A stretch of DNA of 64,000 nt from Alteromonas_F sp964429915 (lineage in GTDB: Bacteria > Pseudomonadota > Gammaproteobacteria > Enterobacterales > Alteromonadaceae): NCBI GenBank assembly GCA_964429915.1, contig CAYSDZ010000001.1, forward strand, positions 62,001 to 126,000. Reading direction: 5' to 3'. This document shows, piece after piece, positions 42,875-52,536 of the stretch (its first letter is position 1; each line of letters opens with the position of its first letter). Both the position numbers and the translations under genes were made by a program. The notes below the pieces were generated by a model. That model was given only the letters and a program-made list of their open reading frames with translations. It searched no databases and was not told the DNA's origin.

Positions 42875-45481
42875 TTGGTCATAGCAAGAAATTCTGAAAC
42901 TCATACCCCCATGATGCGCCAATATTTAGCGATAAAAGCGCAGCACCCCGACATCCTTTTATTTTACCGAATGGGCGATTTTTATGAGCTATTTTATGAT
43001 GATGCCAAGCGTGCTGCTTCGCTATTGGATATCTCGCTGACTGCAAGAGGAAAATCAGGTGGCGAGCCCATTCCTATGGCTGGCGTGCCTTACCATGCTG
43101 CGGAAAGCTACTTAGCGCGTTTGGTTAAGCTCGGTGAATCTGTGGCAATCTGTGAACAAATTGGTGATCCTGCAACAAGCAAAGGCCCAGTTGAACGACA
43201 AGTTCAACGCATTATTACGCCAGGCACGCTGACTGACGAAGCCCTGCTTGATGAATCAAAAGAATCCTTACTTTGTGCGTTTCATTATTCCCAAAATGAT
43301 TCTCAAAATAGCTTTGGTATTGCATCTTTAGACCTCAGTACAGGGCGATTCGCAATTGTTGAATGCGCTAACAAAGATGACTTTATCACTGAATTGCAAC
43401 GCCTTTCCCCTGCTGAATTACTTTACTCCGATACTTTTACTGATTTATCGTTAATCGAAACAATAAAAGGTCTTAGACGACGCCCTGAGTGGGAATTTGA
43501 TCACGACACTGCCGTCACCCTACTCACTCAGCAATTTGGTGTCGCGACACTAGACGGTTTTGGTATTACTAACGAAAAGCTATCGATCAGCGCAGCCGGT
43601 TGTGTCATGCAGTATGTAAAAGACACTCAACGAGCCAACCTTCCCCATATAACGCAAATCAGCATTGAACGCAGCGAAGGGCGAGTCCATTTAGATGCAG
43701 CCACGCGTCGAAATCTTGAGCTCACCCACAATTTAAAAGGGAGTCAAGAGCACACCTTGTTTTCTGTGATCAACCACACCCAAACAGCAATGGGTAGCCG
43801 ATTACTTCAGCGTAAATTACATAATCCTATCACTGACCAAAAACAACTAAATAGGGCTTATGACACCATTGATACACTACTAACAGGCGACTATCCCGCC
43901 TTACAATTACAGCTTAAACAAATTGGCGATATTGAAAGGGTGATGTCTCGACTGGCGCTGCGTTCGGCCAGACCTCGAGATTTTGCGAAACTGTCTCATG
44001 CACTGTCACTCTTCCCTGCCCTGCAAGAAAGCATGCAGCCATTAGTGGACAAGTCAAACCGTTGTCTACTTGCCAATTTAATTAACAAAGTAGGGCAATA
44101 CCCTGACATAGAAGCATTGTTGCGCAGCGCAATTATTGACAACCCACCCGTTGTTATTCGCGATGGTGGCGTCATTGCTTCAGGATACAGCGCTGAACTC
44201 GATGAATTACGTGCTTTGGCATCAGGCGCAAGCGATTATCTTGATGAACTTGAAGAAAGAGAACGGAAACGAACGGGTATTGCCACACTTAAAGTCGGCT
44301 TTAATAAAGTGCATGGCTTTTACATTGAAACTAGCCGAGCCAGTGTCGGACAAATCCCTGCGGAATATATTCGCAGACAAACACTGAAAAACGTTGAACG
44401 CTACATACTACCAGAGTTAAAAGCCCACGAAGACAAGGTACTTACTAGTCAAAGTCGCGCATTGGCGTTAGAGAAAAAACTTTACAACGAGCTGTTTGAG
44501 CATATTTCGCCTCATCTGAATGCACTCATTAACAGTGCAAGCGCTCTCGCTGAACTGGACGTACTCCTTAGCTTTACACAAAATGCTGAGCACTTACATC
44601 TCAGCCGTCCTTCGCTTAGCGTTAAACCTGAACTGCACTTTGATGACGGCAGACATTTAGTGGTTGAAGCGGCGTTAGACCAACCCTTTATCGCCAATCC
44701 GCTAACACTCAACAAGCAAACAAAAATGTTGATGATCACCGGCCCTAACATGGGAGGCAAATCAACCTATATGAGACAAACGGCTTTGATTGTTCTATTA
44801 GCTCATATAGGTGCTTTTGTTCCTGCAAAGAACGCAGTAATCGGCCCTTTTACAGGTATTTTCACTCGTATAGGAGCAGCAGATGACCTTGCATCTGGAC
44901 GTTCAACATTTATGGTGGAAATGACCGAGACCGCGACCATTTTAAATAACGCAAACGAACAATCGTTAGTCTTGATGGATGAAATTGGCAGAGGTACAAG
45001 CACCTACGATGGCTTGTCACTGGCATGGGCCTGTGCAGAATATTTAGCCAAGGAACTAAATGCGTTTACATTATTTGCAACCCATTACCATGAGCTTACT
45101 GCTTTACATGAAAAAATAAGCACTATTGAAAATGTGCACGTTCATGCCATCGAACATCAAGACAGTATTAAATTTATGCACACCGTTAATAAAGGACCAG
45201 CCAGTAAAAGTTATGGTATTGAAGTTGCCAAGCTGGCAGGTGTGCCTTCTCAAGTATTAGACAGCGCCCGTCAACAACTTTACGCCTTAGAAATGGGTTC
45301 GAAAGAAGGCCAACAGCAAGCGCAGTTAGATTTATTAACACCACCGAGAAACCACATTCAAGCTGAGAATAAATTGTCGCCCAAACTCAAAGACGCATTA
45401 AAAAACATAGACCCCGACATGCTTACCCCCAAACAGGCATTGGACTGGGTTTATGAAATTAAGCGATTGTTTCAAGGCTAA
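42875..45481 (+). CDS. mutS: DNA mismatch repair protein MutS
   Basis: Recognises mismatches and starts repair with MutL. The TTG at 42875, with an AGGT five bases upstream, places HTPMM at residues 10-14, exactly as in E. coli MutS; the frame is open further upstream without family similarity. Mismatch-binding RMGDFYELFYDDA (Phe-x-Glu, about residues 33-45), Walker A GPNMGGKST, DEIGRGTSTYDG Walker B/signature and THYHEL are all intact. 868 aa. Confidence 0.96.
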   Translation: MVIARNSETHTPMMRQYLAIKAQHPDILLFYRMGDFYELFYDDAKRAASLLDISLTARGKSGGEPIPMAGVPYHAAESYLARLVKLGESVAICEQIGDPATSKGPVERQVQRIITPGTLTDEALLDESKESLLCAFHYSQNDSQNSFGIASLDLSTGRFAIVECANKDDFITELQRLSPAELLYSDTFTDLSLIETIKGLRRRPEWEFDHDTAVTLLTQQFGVATLDGFGITNEKLSISAAGCVMQYVKDTQRANLPHITQISIERSEGRVHLDAATRRNLELTHNLKGSQEHTLFSVINHTQTAMGSRLLQRKLHNPITDQKQLNRAYDTIDTLLTGDYPALQLQLKQIGDIERVMSRLALRSARPRDFAKLSHALSLFPALQESMQPLVDKSNRCLLANLINKVGQYPDIEALLRSAIIDNPPVVIRDGGVIASGYSAELDELRALASGASDYLDELEERERKRTGIATLKVGFNKVHGFYIETSRASVGQIPAEYIRRQTLKNVERYILPELKAHEDKVLTSQSRALALEKKLYNELFEHISPHLNALINSASALAELDVLLSFTQNAEHLHLSRPSLSVKPELHFDDGRHLVVEAALDQPFIANPLTLNKQTKMLMITGPNMGGKSTYMRQTALIVLLAHIGAFVPAKNAVIGPFTGIFTRIGAADDLASGRSTFMVEMTETATILNNANEQSLVLMDEIGRGTSTYDGLSLAWACAEYLAKELNAFTLFATHYHELTALHEKISTIENVHVHAIEHQDSIKFMHTVNKGPASKSYGIEVAKLAGVPSQVLDSARQQLYALEMGSKEGQQQAQLDLLTPPRNHIQAENKLSPKLKDALKNIDPDMLTPKQALDWVYEIKRLFQG

Positions 45482-45588
45482 GTCTTGCGTATAATTATGT
45501 GCCGTCCAAATGCGAATTGTTTGGTTACTTTTTCATTGCTAATCAAACAAGTGCATTATTGCCGTTCAAATAAACGTCTAGGTTTTGC

Positions 45589-47220
45589 ATGACACATTAT
45601 ATTTTTGTCACCGGTGGTGTTGTATCATCATTGGGTAAAGGCATTGCAGCAGCCTCTCTTGCCGCTATTTTAGAAGCACGCGGTCTCAACGTGACCATGC
45701 TCAAACTCGACCCCTATATTAATGTCGATCCTGGAACAATGAGCCCCATTCAACACGGGGAAGTATTCGTAACAGACGATGGCGCGGAAACCGATCTCGA
45801 TTTAGGCCACTACGAACGCTTTATTCGCACCCGAATGACACGTAAAAACAACTTCACAACAGGAAGAGTATACGAGGAAGTGCTAAAACGTGAGCGTCGA
45901 GGTGATTATCTGGGCGCAACGATTCAAGTTATCCCACATATCACCAATGAAATAAAACGCCGTGTTATAGAAGGCGCGGAAGGGTCTGATGTTGCCATTG
46001 TGGAAATTGGCGGAACGGTAGGTGATATAGAATCTCAACCCTTCTTGGAAGCCATAAGACAGCTAGGTACCGAATTGGGCAGAGAAAAAGCGATGTATAT
46101 GCACCTGACGCTGGTGCCTTACATGCCGGCTTCTGGTGAAGTTAAAACGAAACCTACACAGCATTCAGTGAAAGAATTGCGATCGATTGGCATTCAACCC
46201 GACATACTGGTTTGCCGTTCGGTGGGTGCGCTGCCCGCTATAGAGCGTTCAAAAATCGCCTTATTCACCAACGTTGCCGACAAAGCCGTTATCTCACTGA
46301 AAGATGTCGACAGCATATATCGCATTCCTGCTGTACTTAAAGCACAAGGCATGGACCAGTTAGTGGTAGACAGGTTTAAACTCGAATGTGGCGAGGCCGA
46401 CCTCTCTGAATGGGAACGCGTTCTTTATCAGGAATCCAATCCTAACGACGAAATCGACATTGCCCTTGTGGGTAAATATGTTGAATTGCCCGATGCCTAT
46501 AAGTCAGTTAATGAAGCACTTAAACACGCAGGGTTAAAAAATCAATTAAGCGTTAATATTCACTATGTCGATTCGCAAGACATTGAAAGCAAAGGCAGTG
46601 AAATTCTAGCTCCGTTTGATGCTATTTTGGTGCCAGGCGGATTTGGTGAAAGAGGAATTGAAGGCAAAATTGCTGCGGCTAAATTTGCCAGAGAAAATAA
46701 AGTACCCTATTTGGGGATTTGCCTAGGAATGCAAGTCGCTTATATTGAATTTGCTCGTAATGTTGCCAATATGGAAAATGCCAACAGCTCTGAATTTGAC
46801 GCAAATACGCCCTATCCGGTAGTTGGTTTGATCACCGAATGGCTTGATAGCGACGGTAGCACAGAAACAAGAGATGCATCGTCAGATTTGGGCGGTACGA
46901 TGCGCCTTGGCAGTCAATTATGTCATTTGATGCCCGACACCAAAGTATACGAAGCGTATAACAGTGTAGAAATATATGAACGACATCGACACCGATACGA
47001 AGTCAATAATAATCTGCGAAGCGAAATAGAGGCCGCAGGTTTGAAAGTGAGTGGTTTGTCTACTGACAAACGGCTTGTGGAAGTAATAGAAATACCTGAT
47101 CATCCATGGTTTGTAGCAGGCCAATTCCACCCAGAATTTAATTCTACACCTAGAGATGGACACCCACTTTTCACTGGTTTTGTTGCTGCTGCTGGACAGC
47201 ATCACAAAAACAAAAACTAA
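45589..47220 (+). CDS. pyrG: CTP synthase
   Basis: Makes CTP from UTP, ATP and glutamine. N-terminal synthase domain with FVTGGVVSSLGKGIAAASL, C-terminal class I glutamine amidotransferase with the nucleophile Cys in YLGICLGMQ and the His/Glu pair in GQFHPEFNSTP. 543 aa, normal. Thirty bases upstream of eno in the common gammaproteobacterial order. A 12-bp motif TGCCGT(C/T)CAAAT occurs twice in its upstream region (45500 and 45560). Confidence 0.97.
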   Translation: MTHYIFVTGGVVSSLGKGIAAASLAAILEARGLNVTMLKLDPYINVDPGTMSPIQHGEVFVTDDGAETDLDLGHYERFIRTRMTRKNNFTTGRVYEEVLKRERRGDYLGATIQVIPHITNEIKRRVIEGAEGSDVAIVEIGGTVGDIESQPFLEAIRQLGTELGREKAMYMHLTLVPYMPASGEVKTKPTQHSVKELRSIGIQPDILVCRSVGALPAIERSKIALFTNVADKAVISLKDVDSIYRIPAVLKAQGMDQLVVDRFKLECGEADLSEWERVLYQESNPNDEIDIALVGKYVELPDAYKSVNEALKHAGLKNQLSVNIHYVDSQDIESKGSEILAPFDAILVPGGFGERGIEGKIAAAKFARENKVPYLGICLGMQVAYIEFARNVANMENANSSEFDANTPYPVVGLITEWLDSDGSTETRDASSDLGGTMRLGSQLCHLMPDTKVYEAYNSVEIYERHRHRYEVNNNLRSEIEAAGLKVSGLSTDKRLVEVIEIPDHPWFVAGQFHPEFNSTPRDGHPLFTGFVAAAGQHHKNKN

Positions 47221-47250
47221 TATCACACAACACATGGTTGAGGAAAAAAA

Positions 47251-48543
47251 ATGGCGAAAATCGCACGCATAGTTGGACGTGAAATAATGGATTCACGTGG
47301 AAACCCCACGGTAGAAGCAGATGTTTATTTAGAAAGTGGCGCAATGGGTCGCGCAGCTGCTCCAAGTGGAGCATCGACCGGCTCACGAGAAGCATTAGAA
47401 TTACGCGACGGAGATAAAAGCCGTTACCTAGGAAAAGGTGTCACTAAAGCCGTAGCTGCTGTTAACGATGTCATTGCACCTGCACTTACAGGCAAAGACG
47501 CGATTGCGCAAAGCGATATCGATCAAGTGATGCTTGATTTAGACGGAACCGAAAATAAAGAAAATTTAGGCGCCAATGCCATTCTCGCGGTATCGCTAGC
47601 CAATGCAAAAGCAGCGGCAGTAGAAAAAGGTGTGGCGCTTTACGAACACATTGCTGACTTAAATGGCACGTCTGGTCAGTACAGCATGCCTGTACCTATG
47701 ATGAACATCATCAATGGTGGTGAACATGCCGATAATAACGTCGATATACAAGAATTTATGGTGCAGCCAGTAGGCGCAAAAAGCTTCAAAGAAGCCTTGC
47801 GTATGGGTGCTGAAATCTTTCACAACCTGAAAAAAGTATTGTCTGCGAAAGGTTTAAATACAGCGGTTGGTGATGAAGGTGGTTTCGCCCCTAACTTGGC
47901 TTCAAACGAAGAAGCACTAGCGGTGATCACGCAAGCGGTAGAAGCTGCGGGCTACAAAATGAACGAAGACGTAACACTAGCCTTAGATTGTGCATCTTCA
48001 GAGTTTTATAAAAATGGCAAATACGACTTGTCAGGTGAAGGAAAAGCGTTTGATGCGCCCGGTTTTGCAGACTACTTAGCAGGCTTATCTGAAAAGTACC
48101 CTATCGTTTCTATTGAAGATGGTATGGACGAGAGCGATTGGGAAGGGTGGAAAGATCTTACCAATAAAGTTGGTAGCCGCGTACAATTAGTTGGAGACGA
48201 CTTGTTCGTCACCAATACAAAAATCTTAAAGCGTGGTATTGACGAAGGTATCGGTAACAGTATCCTAATTAAATTCAATCAGATTGGCTCGTTAACCGAA
48301 ACATTAAACGCCATCAAAATGGCTAAAGATGCAGGCTTTACTGCAGTTATTTCTCACCGTTCTGGCGAAACCGAAGATGCGACAATCGCAGACCTTGCAG
48401 TTGGTACAGCCGCAGGACAAATCAAAACAGGCTCTTTGTGCCGTTCTGATCGTGTTGCTAAATACAACCAACTACTTCGTATAGAAGAAGCATTGGGAGA
48501 GACTGCTGTTTACCGAGGCCGTCAAGAAATAAAAGGTCAGTAA
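47251..48543 (+). CDS. eno: enolase
   Basis: Glycolytic 2-phosphoglycerate dehydratase and RNA degradosome partner in relatives. Signature VLIKFNQIGSLTETL is present as ILIKFNQIGSLTETL, plus catalytic GDEGGFAPNL, metal ligands (DCASSE, SIEDGM, GDDLF) and SHRSGETEDATIADL. 430 aa. ATG follows TTGAGGAAA. Confidence 0.97.
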   Translation: MAKIARIVGREIMDSRGNPTVEADVYLESGAMGRAAAPSGASTGSREALELRDGDKSRYLGKGVTKAVAAVNDVIAPALTGKDAIAQSDIDQVMLDLDGTENKENLGANAILAVSLANAKAAAVEKGVALYEHIADLNGTSGQYSMPVPMMNIINGGEHADNNVDIQEFMVQPVGAKSFKEALRMGAEIFHNLKKVLSAKGLNTAVGDEGGFAPNLASNEEALAVITQAVEAAGYKMNEDVTLALDCASSEFYKNGKYDLSGEGKAFDAPGFADYLAGLSEKYPIVSIEDGMDESDWEGWKDLTNKVGSRVQLVGDDLFVTNTKILKRGIDEGIGNSILIKFNQIGSLTETLNAIKMAKDAGFTAVISHRSGETEDATIADLAVGTAAGQIKTGSLCRSDRVAKYNQLLRIEEALGETAVYRGRQEIKGQ

Positions 48544-48570
48544 ATTACCACTTGCATGTAAGAAAGGGCT

Positions 48571-49242
48571 ATGAGCGATAAACAAACAGACTTTTTTTCA
48601 ATTGCTCATACAAATGGCCCTGAATTGGCTAAATTTGCCGAGTTGTGTAATGCCTTGTACGAACGAGAATTACACACCTTGGCACATGCCAACCTGCAAC
48701 ACCCCTCTTTAATTAAGCGAAAACTGGCTGGACTTCCCTACCACATCAAAAATGTCGCCTACTTCTTGTGTGATCACAATGCCCCATTAGACGTAGATGC
48801 TCACAATGCAAGTTTTCAGCATAAACAAGCTCAAAAAGCGCCAAGCTTAAAATTGGACAACGAAAAGAACCGCCTTTGGTTCCACACCCACGCTAAACTC
48901 GGCCTCGTCGTCCCGGTTCATGTCGAAGAGCTCGATAATCATCATATTGAGCTAGATTGTGTTGATAAGGTCGATCTTAGTAATCATTGTATTCATACTA
49001 ATAAACACGGGTGGTTTCATTTCAACGACGATCTGTGCAACACCCTCACAAGCGAAGCAACAACAACACTAGTAAAACCAACTAAAGCCATTATGCAAGC
49101 TGCTTGCTGCGGTCATACATGGAATTATAAGTCTCGTACCCTACCTCGCGCACTCACGCTAAGAGAAATGCGCCTTTCAGCGCAGATCGACTGGAAAAAA
49201 TTTACCGTAGCGAAAATAAAGATATTTCATCAACTCGATTAA
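48571..49242 (+). CDS. hypothetical protein downstream of eno (223 aa)
   Basis: No recognised family. The protein is soluble, His- and Asn-rich (HIELDCVDKVDLSNHCIHTNKHGWFHFNDD), with a Cys pair in QAACCGHTWNYKSR and a basic C-terminus. No signal peptide or membrane helix. It starts 27 bp after eno in the same direction and may be co-transcribed. The His/Cys content would allow metal binding, but no known motif supports it. Confidence 0.65.
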   Translation: MSDKQTDFFSIAHTNGPELAKFAELCNALYERELHTLAHANLQHPSLIKRKLAGLPYHIKNVAYFLCDHNAPLDVDAHNASFQHKQAQKAPSLKLDNEKNRLWFHTHAKLGLVVPVHVEELDNHHIELDCVDKVDLSNHCIHTNKHGWFHFNDDLCNTLTSEATTTLVKPTKAIMQAACCGHTWNYKSRTLPRALTLREMRLSAQIDWKKFTVAKIKIFHQLD

Positions 49243-49256
49243 ACCTTTTCGCTATC

Positions 49257-49457
49257 CTAAAACCGTTTAAGCAAGAAAAAAGAACAAATAGGTAAAGTAA
49301 AAAATGGAGCCAACACCATAAAGGCTAAAAGAGACTGCCAAAGTTGCTCGGAGGGTGCTTGCATAGTCGATAACCAGCCTACGAATAAAGCAATCACAGG
49401 CATTACGATTAAACATGACAGTATGCCTAAGGTTTTTAAACAGCCGGTTGAACCCAT
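49257..49457 (-). CDS. small membrane protein (66 aa), unknown
   Basis: Two hydrophobic segments: LGILSCLIVMPVIALFVGWL and SLLAFMVLAPFFTLPICSFFLL. Convergent with the preceding gene, 14 bp apart. Its upstream region runs into the scaffold gap. Could be a real small protein; no family recognised. Confidence 0.45.
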   Translation of the reverse strand: MGSTGCLKTLGILSCLIVMPVIALFVGWLSTMQAPSEQLWQSLLAFMVLAPFFTLPICSFFLLKRF

Positions 49458-49478
49458 CAGGGCTTTTTGTCCCTCAGA

Positions 49479-49533
49479 AAATGTGATAAATACTTAGGTC
49501 TAAAATTGTATACGAAAGCTGTAATTTATCTTG
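49479..49533 (+). repeat. 55-bp sequence left of the N gap, identical to the right flank
   Basis: Exactly repeated at 49634-49688 on the other side of 100 N's. Most simply the same genomic sequence present at the ends of two contigs that were scaffolded without being merged. Confidence 0.9.
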
Positions 49534-49633
49534 NNNNNNNNNNNNNNNNNNNNNNNNNNNNNNNNNNNNNNNNNNNNNNNNNNNNNNNNNNNNNNNNNNN
49601 NNNNNNNNNNNNNNNNNNNNNNNNNNNNNNNNN
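49534..49633. other. assembly gap (100 N)
   Basis: 100 undetermined bases of conventional scaffold-gap length. The identical 55-bp flanks suggest that no sequence is missing. Confidence 0.99.
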
Positions 49634-49688
49634 AAATGTGATAAATACTTAGGTCTAAAATTGTATACGAAAGCTGTAATTTATCTTG
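49634..49688 (+). repeat. 55-bp sequence right of the N gap
   Basis: Second copy of 49479-49533. Followed by the leu operon promoter region. Confidence 0.9.
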
Positions 49689-49749
49689 ATATTGTTCGCT
49701 AGATACCTTAACCTTTACATCAATTTAACGAGAGCGCATTTTAATTAAG

Positions 49750-49806
49750 ATGTATACAATTTTTATTCTCTTTCTACTTCTGATGGCAGCAAGACTGTAC
49801 GGGTAG
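49750..49806 (+). CDS. leuL: leucine operon leader peptide LeuL
   Basis: An 18-codon ORF, MYTIFILFLLLMAARLYG, with five leucines, four of them clustered in codons 7-11 (CTC, CTA, CTT, CTG, broken by one Phe). It lies 73 bp upstream of leuA and just before an attenuator terminator. Ribosome stalling at these codons when charged tRNA-Leu is scarce would favour the antiterminator and permit leuABCD transcription. Confidence 0.85.
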   Translation: MYTIFILFLLLMAARLYG

Positions 49807-49830
49807 ATTGCGTTTTCGAAAAAATGTCTA

Positions 49831-49859
49831 AAACCCGTGCACAGCACGGGTTTTTTTTT
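49831..49859 (+). terminator. transcription attenuator of the leu operon
   Basis: AAACCCGTGC-ACA-GCACGGGTTT hairpin with a 10-bp stem followed by more T's. The 5' arm (ACCCGT, 49833-49838) can alternatively pair with ACGGGT at 49799-49804 at the end of leuL, which would form the antiterminator. Confidence 0.88.
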
Positions 49860-49878
49860 ACTACTTCAAGGAACCATT

Positions 49879-51435
49879 ATGAGCGACCAGATCATACTCT
49901 TTGACACAACGTTACGAGATGGCGAGCAGGCATTACCCGCAAGTTTAAGCATGAAAGAGAAGCTTCAAATTGCGCTCGCACTCGAACGACTTGGAGTAGA
50001 TGTCATTGAAGCCGGCTTTCCAGTGTCGTCACCGGGTGACTTTGCTTCGGTTCAAGAAATCGCTAAAAATGTCAAAAATTCAGTGATTGCAGGTCTATCA
50101 CGCGCATTGCCAAAAGACATAGATGCCTGCGGCGAAGCTTTGCGCGTAGCAGAGCGGTTTCGCATTCATACGTTTATCGCCACGTCAGATATTCACGTAA
50201 ACGCAAAGTTGCGAAAATCACAAGACGATGTGGTTGAAATGGCTGTTAATGCCATCAAACATGCAAAAAAATACACCAACGATGTCGAATTTTCATGTGA
50301 AGATGCGGGTCGGACCCATATCGACTACCTTTGCAGAATGGTAGAAGCGGCCATCACCGCAGGTGCAACGACTGTTAACATTCCTGACACCGTAGGTTAC
50401 ACCACGCCTAGCGAGTTTGGTGGCATTATTAAGAACTTATTTAACCGCGTACCGAATATCGACAAAGCCGTCATATCGGTACATTGTCACAACGATTTAG
50501 GTTTAGCTGTCGGTAACTCTTTAGCCGCAGTTGAAAATGGCGCGAGACAAGTGGAATGCACCATCAATGGCATAGGTGAACGGGCAGGTAACTGTTCGTT
50601 GGAAGAAATAGCCATGATCCTAGAAACACGCAAAGCATTGCTAGGGCTTTCAACCCAGATTAAGAGTCAAGAAATTAGCCGCACCTCCAAGCTAGTCAGT
50701 CAATTGTGTAATATGCCTGTGCAAGCCAACAAAGCAATTGTTGGTGCTAATGCCTTTAGTCATTCCTCAGGTATCCATCAGGATGGCGTGTTAAAAGCAC
50801 AAAATACCTACGAGATAATGACACCCGAAAGCGTGGGCATTAACAAAAATAACTTAAATTTGACCTCGCGCTCCGGCCGTCACGTCATTAAACACCGACT
50901 CAATGAATTAGGCTATGAAGAAACAGATTACGATTTAAACAGCGTTTACGACCTGTTTTTGAAGTTGGCCGATAAAAAAGGGCAGGTGTATGACTACGAC
51001 CTAGAAGCCCTATTGTTTTTTGATAAACAAAAACAAGATTACGCACATTATGAATTGGTTTCTTTGCAAGCAACCTCTGGTAAAGCCATTATCCCCAGTG
51101 CCACTGTGCGTTTGAAAATTGGTGACGAAGAAGTCACTCAGTCTTCGGTTGGTAATGGGCCGGTAGATGCAAGTTTTAATGCCATTATGACCATGTTGGG
51201 ACACGACGAACTAAACATTGTCGATTTTAAACTCGATTCAAAAGGCGAAGGTGCTGACGCACTAGCACAAGTGAGTGTGATTGCAGAATACCGAGGACGA
51301 CGATTTCATGGTATCGGCTTAGCGACAGACATTGTTGAGTCGGGCGTTAAAGCACTGATTTACGTATTGAATGATACCTATTTGGCAGACCAAATAGATG
51401 AACAAAAACAACAAGCACGCGTTGTAGGAGAATAA
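49879..51435 (+). CDS. leuA: 2-isopropylmalate synthase
   Basis: First committed step of leucine biosynthesis: acetyl-CoA plus 2-ketoisovalerate. ATG at 49879 after AAGGA. Catalytic TIM barrel with ILFDTTLRDGEQA (4-16), metal-binding HCHNDLGLAVGNS, NGIGERAGNCSLEE, then the C-terminal leucine-feedback domain. 518 aa. leuB starts on the next base after the stop. Confidence 0.97.
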   Translation: MSDQIILFDTTLRDGEQALPASLSMKEKLQIALALERLGVDVIEAGFPVSSPGDFASVQEIAKNVKNSVIAGLSRALPKDIDACGEALRVAERFRIHTFIATSDIHVNAKLRKSQDDVVEMAVNAIKHAKKYTNDVEFSCEDAGRTHIDYLCRMVEAAITAGATTVNIPDTVGYTTPSEFGGIIKNLFNRVPNIDKAVISVHCHNDLGLAVGNSLAAVENGARQVECTINGIGERAGNCSLEEIAMILETRKALLGLSTQIKSQEISRTSKLVSQLCNMPVQANKAIVGANAFSHSSGIHQDGVLKAQNTYEIMTPESVGINKNNLNLTSRSGRHVIKHRLNELGYEETDYDLNSVYDLFLKLADKKGQVYDYDLEALLFFDKQKQDYAHYELVSLQATSGKAIIPSATVRLKIGDEEVTQSSVGNGPVDASFNAIMTMLGHDELNIVDFKLDSKGEGADALAQVSVIAEYRGRRFHGIGLATDIVESGVKALIYVLNDTYLADQIDEQKQQARVVGE

Positions 51436-52530
51436 ATGACCACATACAACATTGCCGTTTTAGCTGGAGACGGTATTGGACCCGAAGTCATGCACGAAGC
51501 CAACAAGGTGCTTGATGCTATAGAAACTAAATTTGACTTACGTTTGAATCGTAGTGCCTATGCAGTGGGCGGTTTCGCCATCGATACCGAAGGCTCTGCG
51601 CTACCTGAAAAAACCCTAAAAGGATGTGAAGAAGCTGACGCTATCCTGTTTGGTTCTATCGGCGGTCCAAAGTGGGATTCTCTTCCTTTGGAACAGCGTC
51701 CTGAACGAGCTGCACTACTCAAATTAAGAAGCCATTTCGATTTGTTTTGTAATTTGCGCCCCGCGCAGATTTACTCAGGACTTGCCCACCTATCCCCTTT
51801 GCGTGAAGATATTGCATCTAGTGGTGTTGACGTAATGGTAGTGCGTGAGCTAACCAGTGGTATTTATTTTGGCAAGCCAAAAGGCAGAGAGACGAATAAC
51901 GGCAACGAAATGGCATTCGATACGATGCGCTACACACGAAGCGAAATTGATCGTATCGCACGTATTGCGTTCAACTCAGCCATGCTAAGAGACAAAAAAG
52001 TATCATCAGTGGATAAAGCCAACGTACTTGAATGCAGTCGCTTATGGCGCGAAGTGGTCGAAGACGTTGCCAAAGACTATCCCGATGTTGAATTAGAGCA
52101 TATCTATATTGATAACGCAGCGATGCAATTAATTAAAAACCCTGCGCAGTTTGACGTCATGCTCTGCTCTAATCTATTTGGTGACATACTATCCGATGAG
52201 TGTGCCATGATGACAGGTTCAATGGGGCTGTTGGCCTCTGCCAGTATCAACGGTGATAATTTTGGCATGTATGAACCGGCTGGAGGCTCAGCGCCAGATA
52301 TCGCTGGAAAGGGCATTGCGAATCCTATCGCACAAATTTTATCTGCGGCGATGATGTTGCGTTATAGCTTTAACGAAACTGAGGCGGCGGATGCCATTCA
52401 GTCAGCCGTTGTTGCTACGCTCGAAAACAATATTTTAACAGCAGAACTGCAAGCCCCTGGCGCTGCAATGCCGCCTGTTAGCACAAGCGATGTCGGCGAC
52501 GCAATTGTTGCCAATATAATTGGAAACTAA
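51436..52530 (+). CDS. leuB: 3-isopropylmalate dehydrogenase
   Basis: NAD-dependent oxidative decarboxylation of 3-isopropylmalate. LAGDGIGPEVM, RELTSGIYFGKPKGR, and the metal/substrate segment CSNLFGDILSDECAMMTGS followed by EPAGGSAPDIAGKGIANP. 364 aa. Six bases to leuC. Confidence 0.97.
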   Translation: MTTYNIAVLAGDGIGPEVMHEANKVLDAIETKFDLRLNRSAYAVGGFAIDTEGSALPEKTLKGCEEADAILFGSIGGPKWDSLPLEQRPERAALLKLRSHFDLFCNLRPAQIYSGLAHLSPLREDIASSGVDVMVVRELTSGIYFGKPKGRETNNGNEMAFDTMRYTRSEIDRIARIAFNSAMLRDKKVSSVDKANVLECSRLWREVVEDVAKDYPDVELEHIYIDNAAMQLIKNPAQFDVMLCSNLFGDILSDECAMMTGSMGLLASASINGDNFGMYEPAGGSAPDIAGKGIANPIAQILSAAMMLRYSFNETEAADAIQSAVVATLENNILTAELQAPGAAMPPVSTSDVGDAIVANIIGN

Positions 52531-52536
52531 GACATT

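Noticed and set aside
49467..49652. Open frame spanning the N gap
   Set aside because: It consists mostly of undetermined bases and starts and ends in the duplicated flanks.
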